Positions 44,836-54,610 are shown, counted from the first letter of the stretch. The stretch: DNA of 64,000 nt from Caryophanales bacterium UBA4855 (GCA_002399785.1 DHEH01000010.1:1-64000), one strand, 5' to 3'. The notes: a model not told the origin generated them from the sequence alone. Made by a program: numbers and translations.

Positions 44836-45618
44836 ATGAATTTTCGAATTATAAAATATGGAACAAAATTATTTTTTCCTTTTATGTTTGCTTATTTTGG
44901 TTGGATGAGAAAATTTAGCAAAAACCCTAGCAAATACCCATTAGAATTAAGATTTAAACGTGTACATGAATTAGCAATAAAGGTTTGTAAAGCATTTAAA
45001 ATGGACATTGAATCCAGTGATTTTGAGAAGTTTAAAAATGATGAAAATTGTAATCATTTAATTGTTTCTAATCATCAAGCTACACTTGATGCGGCTTTAT
45101 TTTTAGCCGTATATAAAACTCCAATTACATTTATCGCAAAAAAAGAAGCTGAAACGACTCCTTTTGTTGGAAAATGCATTAAAATTCTTGATGGGGAATT
45201 TTTAGATAGAAATGATGCTAAACAAGCTTTAAAAACTTTTATGAATGTTCAAAGAAAACTTCTTGATACTAATAATAAAATAGATATTATTATTTTTCCT
45301 GAAGGCGGAACTAATAAAGATCCAGAAAATGTTCATATTAAAGAATTTAAAGCCGGAGCGTTTCGTTGTGCTTTAAAAACACGTTGTCCTATCGATGTTT
45401 TAGCCTGTTATGGTACTTTTAGAGCAGCTAGACAAAAATACAAAACCAAAAGAAACCCCGTTGAAATTGAATATATTACAACTTTTAGATTTGATGATTA
45501 TAAAGATGAAACTACTGAAACATTATCGCAAAAATTACATACTTTAATTGGTGATAGAGTACAAAAATTTAGAGATAATGAAGACAAAATTAGGATAGAA
45601 AAATTAAACAAAAATTAA
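44836..45618 (+). CDS. plsC: 1-acyl-sn-glycerol-3-phosphate acyltransferase
   Basis: A 260-residue membrane-associated acyltransferase converting lysophosphatidate to phosphatidate in phospholipid synthesis. It has the catalytic NHQATLD (HX4D, H80 and D85) and the substrate-binding FPEGGTN near 155-161. A hydrophobic stretch near residues 11-24 could anchor it. It begins one base after pulA. Its stop overlaps the stop of the convergent methyltransferase gene by four bases, and no terminator is seen between them. Confidence 0.9.
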   Translation: MNFRIIKYGTKLFFPFMFAYFGWMRKFSKNPSKYPLELRFKRVHELAIKVCKAFKMDIESSDFEKFKNDENCNHLIVSNHQATLDAALFLAVYKTPITFIAKKEAETTPFVGKCIKILDGEFLDRNDAKQALKTFMNVQRKLLDTNNKIDIIIFPEGGTNKDPENVHIKEFKAGAFRCALKTRCPIDVLACYGTFRAARQKYKTKRNPVEIEYITTFRFDDYKDETTETLSQKLHTLIGDRVQKFRDNEDKIRIEKLNKN

Positions 45619-46901
45619 TGCCTTAATCCTTTTGGATAAAAATTCTTTAAAGTATTATTGATATTTTTTACAAATCCAAGATTGATATTATTGTAGGAAA
45701 CAACATAAAAACCATTTGGCTTATTAATTAATTTATTAAATGTATCTCCATGTAGATACATTTTTCTTTCTTCGTCATTTAAAATGATAGAATTATTCGA
45801 ACTTAAGTAGTGAGCTAAATGAAAAGATGGTTTAAAGATATTTTTATTAATTTCACCAACAAATAATCCGTTCCTTAAAGTAGAAATACCTTTCAAATTA
45901 AAGCGGTTATTAAAACAATATAAATTAGTATTATTTATTAATTCATCAGAAGCAAAATTTAAATCATAAGAATCTTTTATTTTTTCAAAATCCCTTGTAA
46001 ATCCCTTGTATTTTTCTTCTTTAAGACTAATCCCGTCCTTCTTTAACACACAGAAAAACTGGCCTTCACCATTAAATAGAGATGGAAATAAATGTATTGC
46101 TTCTGGCAATTCTTTTGAATGAAAGAATTGCGGATTATCTTCAAGTTTAACGATATGAACATCATCATGGTTTTTTAAAAATTCTAATATTATTTCTTCA
46201 TCTTCTTCATAACTAAAAGAACAAGTAGAATAAACCATAGAGCCACCTTCTTTTAACATTAAATAAGCATTTTCAATGAGGATTCGCTGGGTATTTTGAC
46301 ATTTTAGAACTTTTTCATAAGTCCAATCTTTTTCCATTTCTTCCAGTTTTCTAAACATAGCGCTACCTGAACAAGGAGCATCTAAAATTATGTGATCAAA
46401 AGTTTTATTAAACTGTCCTATATGACGACTTAAATCAGTAGAGGTAATGGTGACATTTCCAAAACCCATTTTTTCGATATTACTCGATAAAATAAGTGCT
46501 CTTTGATAACTTAAATCGTTACTTAATAAATTAATATTTCTATTTTTTAAACAAGCAATAATGCTTTTGCCGCCAGGAGCAGCACACATATCTAAAACAT
46601 TCTCGCCATCGATATAATCTAATGAATTGCTAACTAACATTGAAGCTGAATCCATAATGTAATAAACTCCATTATCAAAATAATAATTTTTACCAAAGTG
46701 GTATTCGTTATCATCATAAGAAAAAGCATTATCAATCAAAGCAAATTCTTTAATATTAGGAAACTCTTTTTTAAATTGTTCTTTGTTCATTTTATTTGTA
46801 TTTAATATTAAAAAATGAGTTCTTTCATTTGTTAAAGATGAGATCAAATTATTGATTTCTGACTCTGAAAGATATCTTTTTAAATGTTCTTTGAAATTCA
46901 C
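45615..46901 (-). CDS. RsmF/YebU-type rRNA (cytosine-C5) methyltransferase
   Basis: A 428-residue methyltransferase of the NOL1/NOP2/Sun group that makes 5-methylcytosine in rRNA. SAM motif I is VLDMCAAPGGKS (102-113). The catalytic cysteines are in DAPCSGS (about 185) and YSTCSFSYEEDE (about 233). The C-terminal RsmF-like extension (about 290-428) carries a PUA-like fold, as in Firmicutes RsmF. It starts with GTG. On the minus strand a perfect extended -10 (TGTTATAAT) ends six bases before it, so the message appears leaderless. The target cytosine cannot be deduced. Confidence 0.87.
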   Translation of the reverse strand: MNFKEHLKRYLSESEINNLISSLTNERTHFLILNTNKMNKEQFKKEFPNIKEFALIDNAFSYDDNEYHFGKNYYFDNGVYYIMDSASMLVSNSLDYIDGENVLDMCAAPGGKSIIACLKNRNINLLSNDLSYQRALILSSNIEKMGFGNVTITSTDLSRHIGQFNKTFDHIILDAPCSGSAMFRKLEEMEKDWTYEKVLKCQNTQRILIENAYLMLKEGGSMVYSTCSFSYEEDEEIILEFLKNHDDVHIVKLEDNPQFFHSKELPEAIHLFPSLFNGEGQFFCVLKKDGISLKEEKYKGFTRDFEKIKDSYDLNFASDELINNTNLYCFNNRFNLKGISTLRNGLFVGEINKNIFKPSFHLAHYLSSNNSIILNDEERKMYLHGDTFNKLINKPNGFYVVSYNNINLGFVKNINNTLKNFYPKGLRH

Positions 46902-47029
46902 AAAAAAATTATAACATAATAATTAATTTCTTTAGATCATCTATTAACAAAATCCCATTAAAATCGATTGTTTAATATGCTAAAATAACTTTATCTTATT
47001 ATATAAAAACAATATTTGAGGAGAAAAAA

Positions 47030-48334
47030 ATGAGAATTGAAGACATAATTGAAAAGAAAAGAGATGGTGGAATACTATCTAGAGAAGAAATTCATTATTT
47101 TATTAATGGTTATGTAGCTGACGAAATTAAAGATTATCAAGCAAGTGCTTTATTAATGGCAATTTACATCCGTGGAATGAATAAACAAGAAACAGCAATT
47201 TTGACTGATGAAATGCGTATTAGTGGTGATATTTGGGATTTAAGTGAAATTCCAGGCAAAAAAGTTGATAAACATTCAACTGGTGGAGTTGGAGATAAAG
47301 TTAGTCTTGTTTTAGGACCAATGGTTGCTGCTTGTGGAGCAAAATTAGCAAAAATGAGCGGTAGAGGATTAGGCCATACTGGTGGAACTTTAGATAAACT
47401 TGAATCAATTCCCGGAATGAGAATTGTTTTAACTAAAGATGAATTTAAAAAACAAGTTCGTGATATTGGAATTGCAATAATTGGGCAATCTCCTGAAATT
47501 GATCCTGCAGATAAAAAGTTATATTCATTACGTGATGTTACAGGAACTGTTTCTTGTATGCCTTTAATTGCTTCATCGATTATGTCGAAAAAATTAGCTA
47601 GTGGCGCTGATTGTATCCTTTTAGACGTTAAATATGGTTCAGGTGCTTTTATGAAAACCATTAAAGATGCTGAAGCCTTAGCTCACACTATGGTCGACAT
47701 TGGAAAAGAACTTAATAAAGATGTTAGAGCTGAAGTTACAGATATGGATCAACCTTTAGGATGTGCTGTTGGAAATAATCTTGAAGTCAAAGAAGCCATC
47801 AATACTTTAAAAGGTCACGGACCAAGAGATTTAACAGAAATTTGTTTATCAAGTGGTTCAATTATGTTGGTGCAGGCTGGATTATTTAATAACAAAGAAG
47901 AAGCTAGAAGAGCTTTAATTGAAGTGGTAAATAATGGTTCCGCTTTTGAAAAATTTAGACAATTTGTTACAGCTCAAGGTGGAGATGTTAGTTATATTGA
48001 CGATACTAATAAATTCCCAGTTTCAAAAAATATCTTTAATGTAATTTCTAAAGAAGAAGGGTATGTTTCTCGAATTGATGCATTAGCAATTGGTAAAGCC
48101 TCGATGCTTCTTGGTGGCGGAAGAGAAAAGATGGATGATATTATTGATCCATCTGCTGGTATCATTCTCAATAAAAAGATCGGTGATTACGTTAAAATTG
48201 GTGAAATATTATGTACTTTATATACAAATCACGATGAGTTTGAAGATGTTAAATTAGATGCAATTAAAGCTTTCAAAATAAGCAATAAAAAACCAGAAAT
48301 TGATACTGTTATGACTCATAACATAATTGATTAA
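47030..48334 (+). CDS. pdp: pyrimidine-nucleoside phosphorylase
   Basis: A 434-residue phosphorylase splitting uridine, thymidine or deoxyuridine into base and (deoxy)ribose 1-phosphate. It follows Bacillus Pdp from residue 1 and has the phosphate-binding KHSTGGVGDK (about 80-90), the family signature SGRGLGHTGGTLDKLE (about 110-126), and SSIMSKKLASGAD. Length is normal. Some features (VAACG, LESIPG) are closer to thymidine phosphorylase DeoA, so the base preference is open. A GAGGAG ribosome site precedes it. It is a single-gene unit closed by a bidirectional terminator. Confidence 0.92.
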   Translation: MRIEDIIEKKRDGGILSREEIHYFINGYVADEIKDYQASALLMAIYIRGMNKQETAILTDEMRISGDIWDLSEIPGKKVDKHSTGGVGDKVSLVLGPMVAACGAKLAKMSGRGLGHTGGTLDKLESIPGMRIVLTKDEFKKQVRDIGIAIIGQSPEIDPADKKLYSLRDVTGTVSCMPLIASSIMSKKLASGADCILLDVKYGSGAFMKTIKDAEALAHTMVDIGKELNKDVRAEVTDMDQPLGCAVGNNLEVKEAINTLKGHGPRDLTEICLSSGSIMLVQAGLFNNKEEARRALIEVVNNGSAFEKFRQFVTAQGGDVSYIDDTNKFPVSKNIFNVISKEEGYVSRIDALAIGKASMLLGGGREKMDDIIDPSAGIILNKKIGDYVKIGEILCTLYTNHDEFEDVKLDAIKAFKISNKKPEIDTVMTHNIID

Positions 48335-48360
48335 TTAAATAATTAAAAAATTGAATTAAA

Positions 48361-48389
48361 AAAGTCGCTTAATCTTATAAGCGACTTTT
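48361..48389. terminator. bidirectional terminator between pdp and rarA
   Basis: AAAGTCGCTTA (48361-48371) pairs perfectly with TAAGCGACTTT (48378-48388). The + strand runs into T and the - strand reads a T run after the stem, so it can serve both convergent genes. Confidence 0.85.
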
Positions 48390-48394
48390 AATTT

Positions 48395-49675
48395 TTAAAA
48401 TCCTTGAGGATATTTATTTTTAAGTTCTTTTAAATTAGAAGAACGAGCGACTTTCATGAGTTCTTTATAATTATCATTTAAATACTTCTCGTAAGTAGAA
48501 GCAGATCTATTATTTGGTTCATAAATTTTTGCATCTTTAATAATTTCTGGCAAATATTGAAGATGTTTCCATAATTCTGGTCGGTCATATGGATATTTTT
48601 CTTCTTCGCTAACATTAACTGGTGTAAGACGTAAATAATCCATAACTCCAAGAGGTTTTTCGTTAGCTAAATCCATCGCTTTATTAATTGCTAAATCAGC
48701 TGCTTTAGATTTAGGTGATAAACATAAATCAACGATAGCAACACTTAAAGGAATTATTGCTTCCGGTAATCCAACGTAATAGGCGGAATCTATAGCGACT
48801 TTACACCTCATACAAGCTTGAGGGTTAGCAATTCCAACGTCTTCATAAGCAGTAACTAAAAGTCTTCTTGTTAAGCTATCTAAATCACCAATTATTAATA
48901 ATCTCGCTGCATAATATAAAGCGGCATTGACATCCGATCCTCTAATAGATTTTTGTAAAGCGCTAACTGCGTCGTAATGGTCATTTTCGTCTTTATCCAT
49001 CCCATAATTCGGGACTTTCATGATCTTTTTGGTCATTTCAAAATCAATCTTTTTTTCTTTATAAGAAATTGCAAGAATTTCTAAATAATTTAGAGCAAAA
49101 CGAAAGTCGCCATTGCATGATTTAGCGATATAGTTTAAAGATTCTTCATCAATTATTAATTTATTATCGTAACCTTTTGGATTAACAATGGCGTTTTTTA
49201 AGCCAATAACTATTTCTTCTTGAGTTAAAGATTTAACTTCTAAAAGATGGCATCTACTTCTGATAGCTTTGTTGATAGATATATAAGGGTTTGCAGTAGT
49301 GCAGCCAATCAAATAAACAGTTCCGTCCTCTACGTAAGGAAGTAATAAATCTTGTTTATCTTTATTTATACGATGTATTTCGTCAATAATTAATAAGGTT
49401 GGTTGAAAATGTTTTGCTTCTTTAATTGCATCTTCAATCTCTTTTTTGTTCGTTGTAACCGCATTTAAACGAATATAATGAGCTTTTAAACTGCTGGCAT
49501 AAGCTTCAGCAATAGTGGTTTTTCCAGTACCTGGAGCGCCGTATAATATAAAAGAAATAGGTAATTGTTCCTTAATTGAGTTATATAAAAATCCATCTTC
49601 TCCAACAAGATGTTTTTGACCAACTATTTCTTCAATTTTAGTAGGTCTAATTCTAAAAGCTAATGGTTGTAACAT
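48395..49675 (-). CDS. rarA: replication-associated recombination protein A (MgsA)
   Basis: A 426-residue AAA+ ATPase of the RarA/MgsA/WRNIP1 family acting at stalled replication forks. Walker A is YGAPGTGKTT (45-54) and Walker B is LLIIDEIHR (about 97-105). Sensor 1 is GCTTANPY, and the family's C-terminal tetramerisation region includes YDAVSALQKSIRGSD and PEGFLPL-like elements. Length is normal. On the minus strand TGTTAAACT, an extended -10, ends six bases before the ATG, so it looks leaderless. It is convergent with pdp. Confidence 0.93.
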   Translation of the reverse strand: MLQPLAFRIRPTKIEEIVGQKHLVGEDGFLYNSIKEQLPISFILYGAPGTGKTTIAEAYASSLKAHYIRLNAVTTNKKEIEDAIKEAKHFQPTLLIIDEIHRINKDKQDLLLPYVEDGTVYLIGCTTANPYISINKAIRSRCHLLEVKSLTQEEIVIGLKNAIVNPKGYDNKLIIDEESLNYIAKSCNGDFRFALNYLEILAISYKEKKIDFEMTKKIMKVPNYGMDKDENDHYDAVSALQKSIRGSDVNAALYYAARLLIIGDLDSLTRRLLVTAYEDVGIANPQACMRCKVAIDSAYYVGLPEAIIPLSVAIVDLCLSPKSKAADLAINKAMDLANEKPLGVMDYLRLTPVNVSEEEKYPYDRPELWKHLQYLPEIIKDAKIYEPNNRSASTYEKYLNDNYKELMKVARSSNLKELKNKYPQGF

Positions 49676-49717
49676 GTAAATAGTTTAACATATATCGAGG
49701 GATAATTTGTTTGAAGA

Positions 49718-49849
49718 ATGTTAAAAAAGGAACAATTAGTTAATCTTATTGCAGATTTTGATAAATCTAGAAAAAGCTATGATATTGAAATTCAAGAAAA
49801 AAGCAAAAATTTTAGTATTCCTTTGTGTTTTATTACTTTTTTTCCCTAA
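49718..49849 (+). CDS. possible 43-residue small protein
   Basis: A short open frame (MLKKEQLVNLIADFDKSRK...), charged then ending hydrophobic (LCFITFFP). It sits in the 294-bp gap between divergent rarA and the lipoprotein gene. GATAAT at 49701-49706 could be a -10; no ribosome site is visible. It may be a chance frame or a gene remnant. The rest of the gap (49850-49954) shows only AT-rich promoter-like sequence for the next gene. Confidence 0.25.
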   Translation: MLKKEQLVNLIADFDKSRKSYDIEIQEKSKNFSIPLCFITFFP

Positions 49850-49951
49850 CGATTTGTGTAAATGTAAATGGCATTTAAAAATTATTAAAATTTGTTTTTT
49901 AAAATGCAGGTAATTTATTAATTTTCTTCAGTAGAATCTCACTTTTTAATA

Positions 49952-49960
49952 TGTTATATT
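49952..49960 (+). promoter_or_regulatory. extended -10 of the lipoprotein gene (leaderless)
   Basis: TGTTATATT ends nine bases before the ATG at 49970. No Shine-Dalgarno is seen, so the leader would be about 3 nt or less. Confidence 0.5.
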
Positions 49961-49969
49961 AATACAACC

Positions 49970-51229
49970 ATGAAAAAAACACTTTTAGCGCTTTTATCGA
50001 TTATTCCACTTGGATTAACGTCGTGCGTATCAACACCAAACGACAATGTTGATACTCCTCCAATTGTTGACGATTCAGGCGACCAAGACGATTCTAACGA
50101 CGATAACAAAGATGATGGTAATAAGGATGACGGATCCCAAGATCAAGATAATGACAAAGTTAAAATCCTTCCTTCTTATACCTTTAAATCAAAAACTGAA
50201 TTAGTTGATAACGAATATCAAACTACATTAACCATTTTAGATTTAGATAATAAGGTTATTGAAACAACTATTTCAAAAACTCCTAAAGCAAACCCTTATT
50301 TAAGCATTGATACCAATGCTGAAAAGGCTGCTTTTTATGCTTCTTATAAAGTAGCGAATTCTCCACTTGATGCTAAATATCGTACTGAAGCTGGTTTATT
50401 ATCTGGGAAAAATACTGAAGATAAATTTATGCCTTTAGATAATTCACGAATTGATAATACAAAAGTAAATAATTATCGATCAACTACAATGAATTATGTT
50501 CTTGATGAAGATAGTGGTGAACAAGTTGCTTATTTATTATTTTCTTTAGATGGAAAATATACTCCAATATATAAAGATGGCGCCTATTTTACTATGAACG
50601 AATTAGCAAGTTATACTATTGGTTTTGGAGCTTTACCTGCCAATCAAAATTATGATAAATATGAAAAAATGCAAGATAAATCTAGTTCAACTTGGTGGAA
50701 ATATGGACGTGTTAATCGTGGCCCATTCAGTGGTCCAGTGAAAGCTTCATATAAACACGAATCTTGGTTTGTTGGTATGAAACAAAAAGAAATTAGTTAT
50801 ACCGAAACTGATTTTGGAAATTCAACATATTACAATCCAACTGAATATGATTCACAATATCAAACAATGCCTTATATAAAAGATAATAAAGATGGGACAT
50901 ATGCTATTAATTCCGGTACACCCGGAGATAGAGGTGTTTTACGTTTTGTCTTTACTTCTGAATATGAAAATAATCAAAGCGAAAAGAATTCTTCTTCAAC
51001 TACAAAAAAGAATTACAAAAATCAATATTATCGTCGTTGTTATTATACTTTTAACCATTATAACGATTGGCATGAATATTTAAATTATGAAGATGGTTGG
51101 GGAGAAGTATTCGGTAATATGACTCGCGGAAATGCTTATGGAAAAAATAGTCCTCATTCAGAGGAAATGTTCGCTCCTATTCCAACTGATTCTTCAATGG
51201 ATGAGATTATTACTAATTTTAATAAATAA
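49970..51229 (+). CDS. lipoprotein of unknown function
   Basis: A 419-residue secreted lipoprotein. The signal peptide has lipobox LTSC with the lipid-bearing C19. It is followed by a strongly acidic Asp/Asn/Gly-rich linker (about 30-62; DDSNDDNKDDGNKDDG), then a globular part of about 350 residues rich in Tyr, Asn and Thr. I recognise no family or catalytic motif in it. The linker probably holds the domain away from the membrane, as in surface-exposed proteins. It is a single-gene unit; the terminator after it is shared with the convergent MATE gene. Confidence 0.75.
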   Translation: MKKTLLALLSIIPLGLTSCVSTPNDNVDTPPIVDDSGDQDDSNDDNKDDGNKDDGSQDQDNDKVKILPSYTFKSKTELVDNEYQTTLTILDLDNKVIETTISKTPKANPYLSIDTNAEKAAFYASYKVANSPLDAKYRTEAGLLSGKNTEDKFMPLDNSRIDNTKVNNYRSTTMNYVLDEDSGEQVAYLLFSLDGKYTPIYKDGAYFTMNELASYTIGFGALPANQNYDKYEKMQDKSSSTWWKYGRVNRGPFSGPVKASYKHESWFVGMKQKEISYTETDFGNSTYYNPTEYDSQYQTMPYIKDNKDGTYAINSGTPGDRGVLRFVFTSEYENNQSEKNSSSTTKKNYKNQYYRRCYYTFNHYNDWHEYLNYEDGWGEVFGNMTRGNAYGKNSPHSEEMFAPIPTDSSMDEIITNFNK

Positions 51230-51257
51230 AATTATTTTATTAATGATTTAACTATAT

Positions 51258-51285
51258 AAAAGTCTTACTTAACTGTAAGATTTTT
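51258..51285. terminator. bidirectional terminator between lipoprotein and MATE genes
   Basis: TCTTAC (51263-51268) pairs with GTAAGA (51275-51280), extended by flanking A/T pairs (51258-51285) that give T runs on both strands. The MATE stop codon lies in the stem. Confidence 0.7.
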
Positions 51286-52719
51286 ATTTTTATAAATATG
51301 TTTTATTATTGGATAAATCATCACAGCATCAGCTAAAAGCCAAGCGACAGGATCAGCAAAACACAAAGCGATATAACTGGCTTCGCTAGCAGTACTTGTA
51401 ATAGCTCCACCATTAATTAATGCTGGTAAAAAATAGCAAACTAAACAACGAGCAACCAATTCAGCTACGCCAGCTAAGAAAGGATATAAAGATTTTTCTA
51501 CTCCTTGTAAAGAATTTCTCATAACAAATAGTGCCATAAGCGACAATTCAAAAGGCAACATAACATACATATAGTCGTTGCCAAATTTAATTGTTTCATT
51601 AGTTATTTTTTCTTTATTTAAGAAAATATACAAAAATGCCCCGTTGATCGTCAATAATAAACCAATAACAAAAATTATTGCAAAAGCGATAGTGCCAATT
51701 ATCATACTGGCTTTAAAGCCATCTTTTATTCTTTGATGATTTTTAGCACCTAAATTTTGACCCATAAAAGATAGCATTGAAGTTCCTAAGGCAATTAATG
51801 GGCACATTAAGAAATTAGATAATTTATAAGCTGTTCCGATGCCGTTTTCAGCAGGATAAGTGGAAATAGTAGGATTAATATCAAAAGCAATTATTCCGGC
51901 TTGCATGACAATAATTCCAATACCTAAAATAGAAAATTGAAAGGCTAAAGGTAATCCTAACTTTAAATGCTCTAATATATAGGAAAAAGAAAACTTAAAA
52001 TCTTCTTTTTGAAAACGGAATTCATGGTATCTAACAAATAAATAAACAAAAGCTAAAACTGAAGCAATAAATTGAGATGCAATAGTAGCAACAGCAGCCC
52101 CAACTACACCCCACTTAAGCACAATTATAAATAACAAATCCAAACATATATTTAAAATGGTTGAAAATACTAAAAATAAGAATGGCATTAAGGTCTCACC
52201 AACACTTCTTAATGCGCCAACGGCGATATTATAAAAAAGCATCGTAATTGAGCCGCTTGCTATAATTAAAGTGTAATAATAAGCGGAATTATATTTATCG
52301 CTATCATTTTCGTAGCTGATATCTAATGCACCAAGTAGTGGATTCACTAAATAAGCAAAAATTATCGAAAATATAATTCCGATTATTAAACCCAATAGCA
52401 TCTGAATCAAAAGAGATTGTCGAGCACCAATTCGGTCATTTGCGCCTACTTTTTTAGCTATTAAAACCGAAAAGCCACTTGCTAAACCGATAAAAAATTC
52501 GGTAAACATAAAAGTGATAGCGTAAGCGTCATTTATTCCAGATATTTCACTATGATTAAGGTTTTGCCCGATAATAATTGCATCACTAATTGAGTATATT
52601 TGTTGAAACAATAAACTCAATAAAATTGGTATTGTGAAAACAATAATTGTCTTGTAAATTGAGCCTTTAGTAAGGTCGATTGGTTCAAATAGTTTCTTAA
52701 ATTTGTTTATTAAAGTCAT
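51265..52719 (-). CDS. MATE-family efflux transporter
   Basis: A 484-residue membrane protein with about 12 helices in two similar halves, as in MATE multidrug exporters driven by Na+ or H+. It has the N-terminal IPILLSLLFQQIYSISDAIIIGQ and LASGFSVLIAKKVGAND, and the second-half GIGTAYKLSNFLMCPLIALGTSMLSFMGQNLGA. Length is slightly above the typical 440-460. The substrate is unknown. On the minus strand TAAAAT lies eight bases before the ATG without a ribosome site. It is divergent from pckA across a 235-bp gap that carries a long inverted repeat. Confidence 0.9.
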   Translation of the reverse strand: MTLINKFKKLFEPIDLTKGSIYKTIIVFTIPILLSLLFQQIYSISDAIIIGQNLNHSEISGINDAYAITFMFTEFFIGLASGFSVLIAKKVGANDRIGARQSLLIQMLLGLIIGIIFSIIFAYLVNPLLGALDISYENDSDKYNSAYYYTLIIASGSITMLFYNIAVGALRSVGETLMPFLFLVFSTILNICLDLLFIIVLKWGVVGAAVATIASQFIASVLAFVYLFVRYHEFRFQKEDFKFSFSYILEHLKLGLPLAFQFSILGIGIIVMQAGIIAFDINPTISTYPAENGIGTAYKLSNFLMCPLIALGTSMLSFMGQNLGAKNHQRIKDGFKASMIIGTIAFAIIFVIGLLLTINGAFLYIFLNKEKITNETIKFGNDYMYVMLPFELSLMALFVMRNSLQGVEKSLYPFLAGVAELVARCLVCYFLPALINGGAITSTASEASYIALCFADPVAWLLADAVMIYPIIKHIYKNKNLTVK

Positions 52720-52779
52720 ACTTCGATATTTTACACTAAATTTTTACAATGTCTATGTGAATAAAATAGATAAATTAAA

Positions 52780-52845
52780 TGTATTTTTGATGAAAATTTA
52801 AGCAAAAATTCATCGATTTTAACAATAATTTTTATCAAAAATACA
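52780..52845. repeat. 19-bp inverted repeat between MATE and pckA
   Basis: The arms are 52780-52798 and 52827-52845, 18 of 19 positions complementary, with a core of 12 perfect pairs (TGTATTTTTGAT against ATCAAAAATACA) and a 28-base spacer. It lies about 110 bp before the pckA ATG and about 60 bp before the MATE start. It could be a two-site operator for a dimeric regulator of either gene. No T run follows that would make it a terminator. Confidence 0.5.
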
Positions 52846-52916
52846 ATGTAGAAAATATCACAAAAAAATTAGAGAATTTTTAGGTCATTTTAATAACATT
52901 TTTACAAAATATTATT

Positions 52917-52922
52917 TATAAT
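52917..52922 (+). promoter_or_regulatory. -10 hexamer of pckA
   Basis: TATAAT at 52917-52922, 32 bases before the ATG, with an AGGAG ribosome site at about 52938-52942. The -35 region is weak, which would suit an activated promoter. Confidence 0.5.
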
Positions 52923-52954
52923 AGTAAACGAAAGAATAGGAGCAAAAATTTCAA

Positions 52955-54565
52955 ATGAAGAAAATTGACTTATCAAATTATGGTATTAAGGATGTAAAAG
53001 AAGTCGTATATAATCCAAGTTATGACGAATTATTTAGCGACGAAACAAATCCTGAATTAACTGGCTATGAAAAAGGTCAAGTTAGTGAATTAGGCGCTGT
53101 TAATGTAATGACTGGTATTTACACTGGTAGATCCCCAAAGGATAAATTCCTTGTTAAGGATAAAAAGAGTGAAGATACTGTTTGGTGGACAAGTGATGGT
53201 TATAAAAATGATAATCACCCAGCTACCATCGAAGCATGGAACGCAGTTAAAGAAATTGCTAAAAAAGAATTATCAAACAAAAAATTATATGTAGTTGATG
53301 CTTTTTGTGGAGCAAACAAAGATACAAGAATGGCTGTTAGATTTATTATGGAAGTTGCTTGGCAAGCACATTTTGTTAAAAATATGTTTATTAGACCAAC
53401 AGAGGAAGAATTAGCTGATTTTAAACCAGATTTTGTAGTTTACAATGCTAGTAAAGCAAAAATTGAGAATTACAAAGAGTTAGGTTTAAATTCCGAAACC
53501 TGCGTTATGTTTAATTTAACCAGCAGAGAACAAGTAATTCTCAATACTTGGTACGGCGGAGAAATGAAAAAAGGTATGTTCTCAATGATGAACTACTTCT
53601 TACCTTTAAAAGGTATCGCTTCTATGCACTGTTCAGCCAATACCGATTTTGATGGCAAAAATACTGCTATCTTCTTCGGATTAAGCGGAACCGGAAAAAC
53701 AACCTTATCAACTGATCCAAAAAGATTATTAATTGGTGATGATGAACACGGATGGGACGATAATGGTGTCTTTAATTTTGAAGGTGGATGTTACGCTAAA
53801 GTAATTAACCTTGATAAAGAGAGTGAACCAGATATTTATAACGCAATCGTTCGTGACGCTTTACTTGAAAACGTTACTTTAGATAAAGATGGAAAAATTG
53901 ATTTTGCTGATAAGAGTGTTACCGAAAATACTAGAGTTTCTTATCCAATTAATCATATTAAAAATATTGTTAAACCAATCTCCTCGGCCCCAGCTGCTAA
54001 GAACGTTATCTTCTTAAGTGCTGATGCTTTCGGAGTTTTACCTCCAGTATCAATTCTTACTCCAGAACAAACTAAATATTATTTCTTATCTGGTTTTACT
54101 GCTAAACTTGCTGGAACTGAAAGAGGAATAACTGAGCCAACCCCAACATTTAGTGCTTGCTTTGGTCAAGCCTTCCTTGAATTACACCCAACAAAATACG
54201 CTCTTGAATTAGTTAAGAAGATGGAAAAGAGTGGTGCTAAAGCTTATTTAGTCAACACTGGATGGAACGGAACCGGAAAACGTATTTCAATCAAAGATAC
54301 TCGTGGTATCATCGATGCTATTCTTGATGGTTCAATTCTTAAATCAGAGACTAAAAAGATTCCATATTTCAATTTTGAAGTTCCAACTTCACTTCATGGA
54401 GTTGCTACAAATATTCTTGATCCTCGTGATACATACACTAATCCTCAAGACTGGGATATAAAAGCTGAAAAATTAGCCGGAATGTTTGTTAAGAATTTTG
54501 TTAAATATGAAACAAACGATGAAGGAAAAGCTCTTGTTGCTGCTGGACCAAAAGTCACTAAATAG
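52955..54565 (+). CDS. pckA: phosphoenolpyruvate carboxykinase (ATP)
   Basis: A 536-residue enzyme interconverting oxaloacetate + ATP and PEP + CO2 + ADP. It has the kinase-1a P-loop GLSGTGKTTLS (from residue 242), the metal-binding DDEHGWDD near 270, the substrate-binding YTGRSPKDKF near 53, and the C-terminal GRG-type FSACFGQAFLELHP. Length matches bacterial ATP-type enzymes. In fermenters it often runs toward oxaloacetate and gains ATP. It is a single-gene unit with its own ribosome site and terminator. The inverted repeat upstream is a candidate control site. Confidence 0.96.
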   Translation: MKKIDLSNYGIKDVKEVVYNPSYDELFSDETNPELTGYEKGQVSELGAVNVMTGIYTGRSPKDKFLVKDKKSEDTVWWTSDGYKNDNHPATIEAWNAVKEIAKKELSNKKLYVVDAFCGANKDTRMAVRFIMEVAWQAHFVKNMFIRPTEEELADFKPDFVVYNASKAKIENYKELGLNSETCVMFNLTSREQVILNTWYGGEMKKGMFSMMNYFLPLKGIASMHCSANTDFDGKNTAIFFGLSGTGKTTLSTDPKRLLIGDDEHGWDDNGVFNFEGGCYAKVINLDKESEPDIYNAIVRDALLENVTLDKDGKIDFADKSVTENTRVSYPINHIKNIVKPISSAPAAKNVIFLSADAFGVLPPVSILTPEQTKYYFLSGFTAKLAGTERGITEPTPTFSACFGQAFLELHPTKYALELVKKMEKSGAKAYLVNTGWNGTGKRISIKDTRGIIDAILDGSILKSETKKIPYFNFEVPTSLHGVATNILDPRDTYTNPQDWDIKAEKLAGMFVKNFVKYETNDEGKALVAAGPKVTK

Positions 54566-54610
54566 TATTAAACGTTTTTGATAGATATTTTTAAAATTAA
54601 GTTACAATTA

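Noticed and set aside
47164..47661. 165-residue minus-strand open frame inside pdp
   Set aside because: It is antisense to a conserved enzyme, with no ribosome site and no recognisable protein features.
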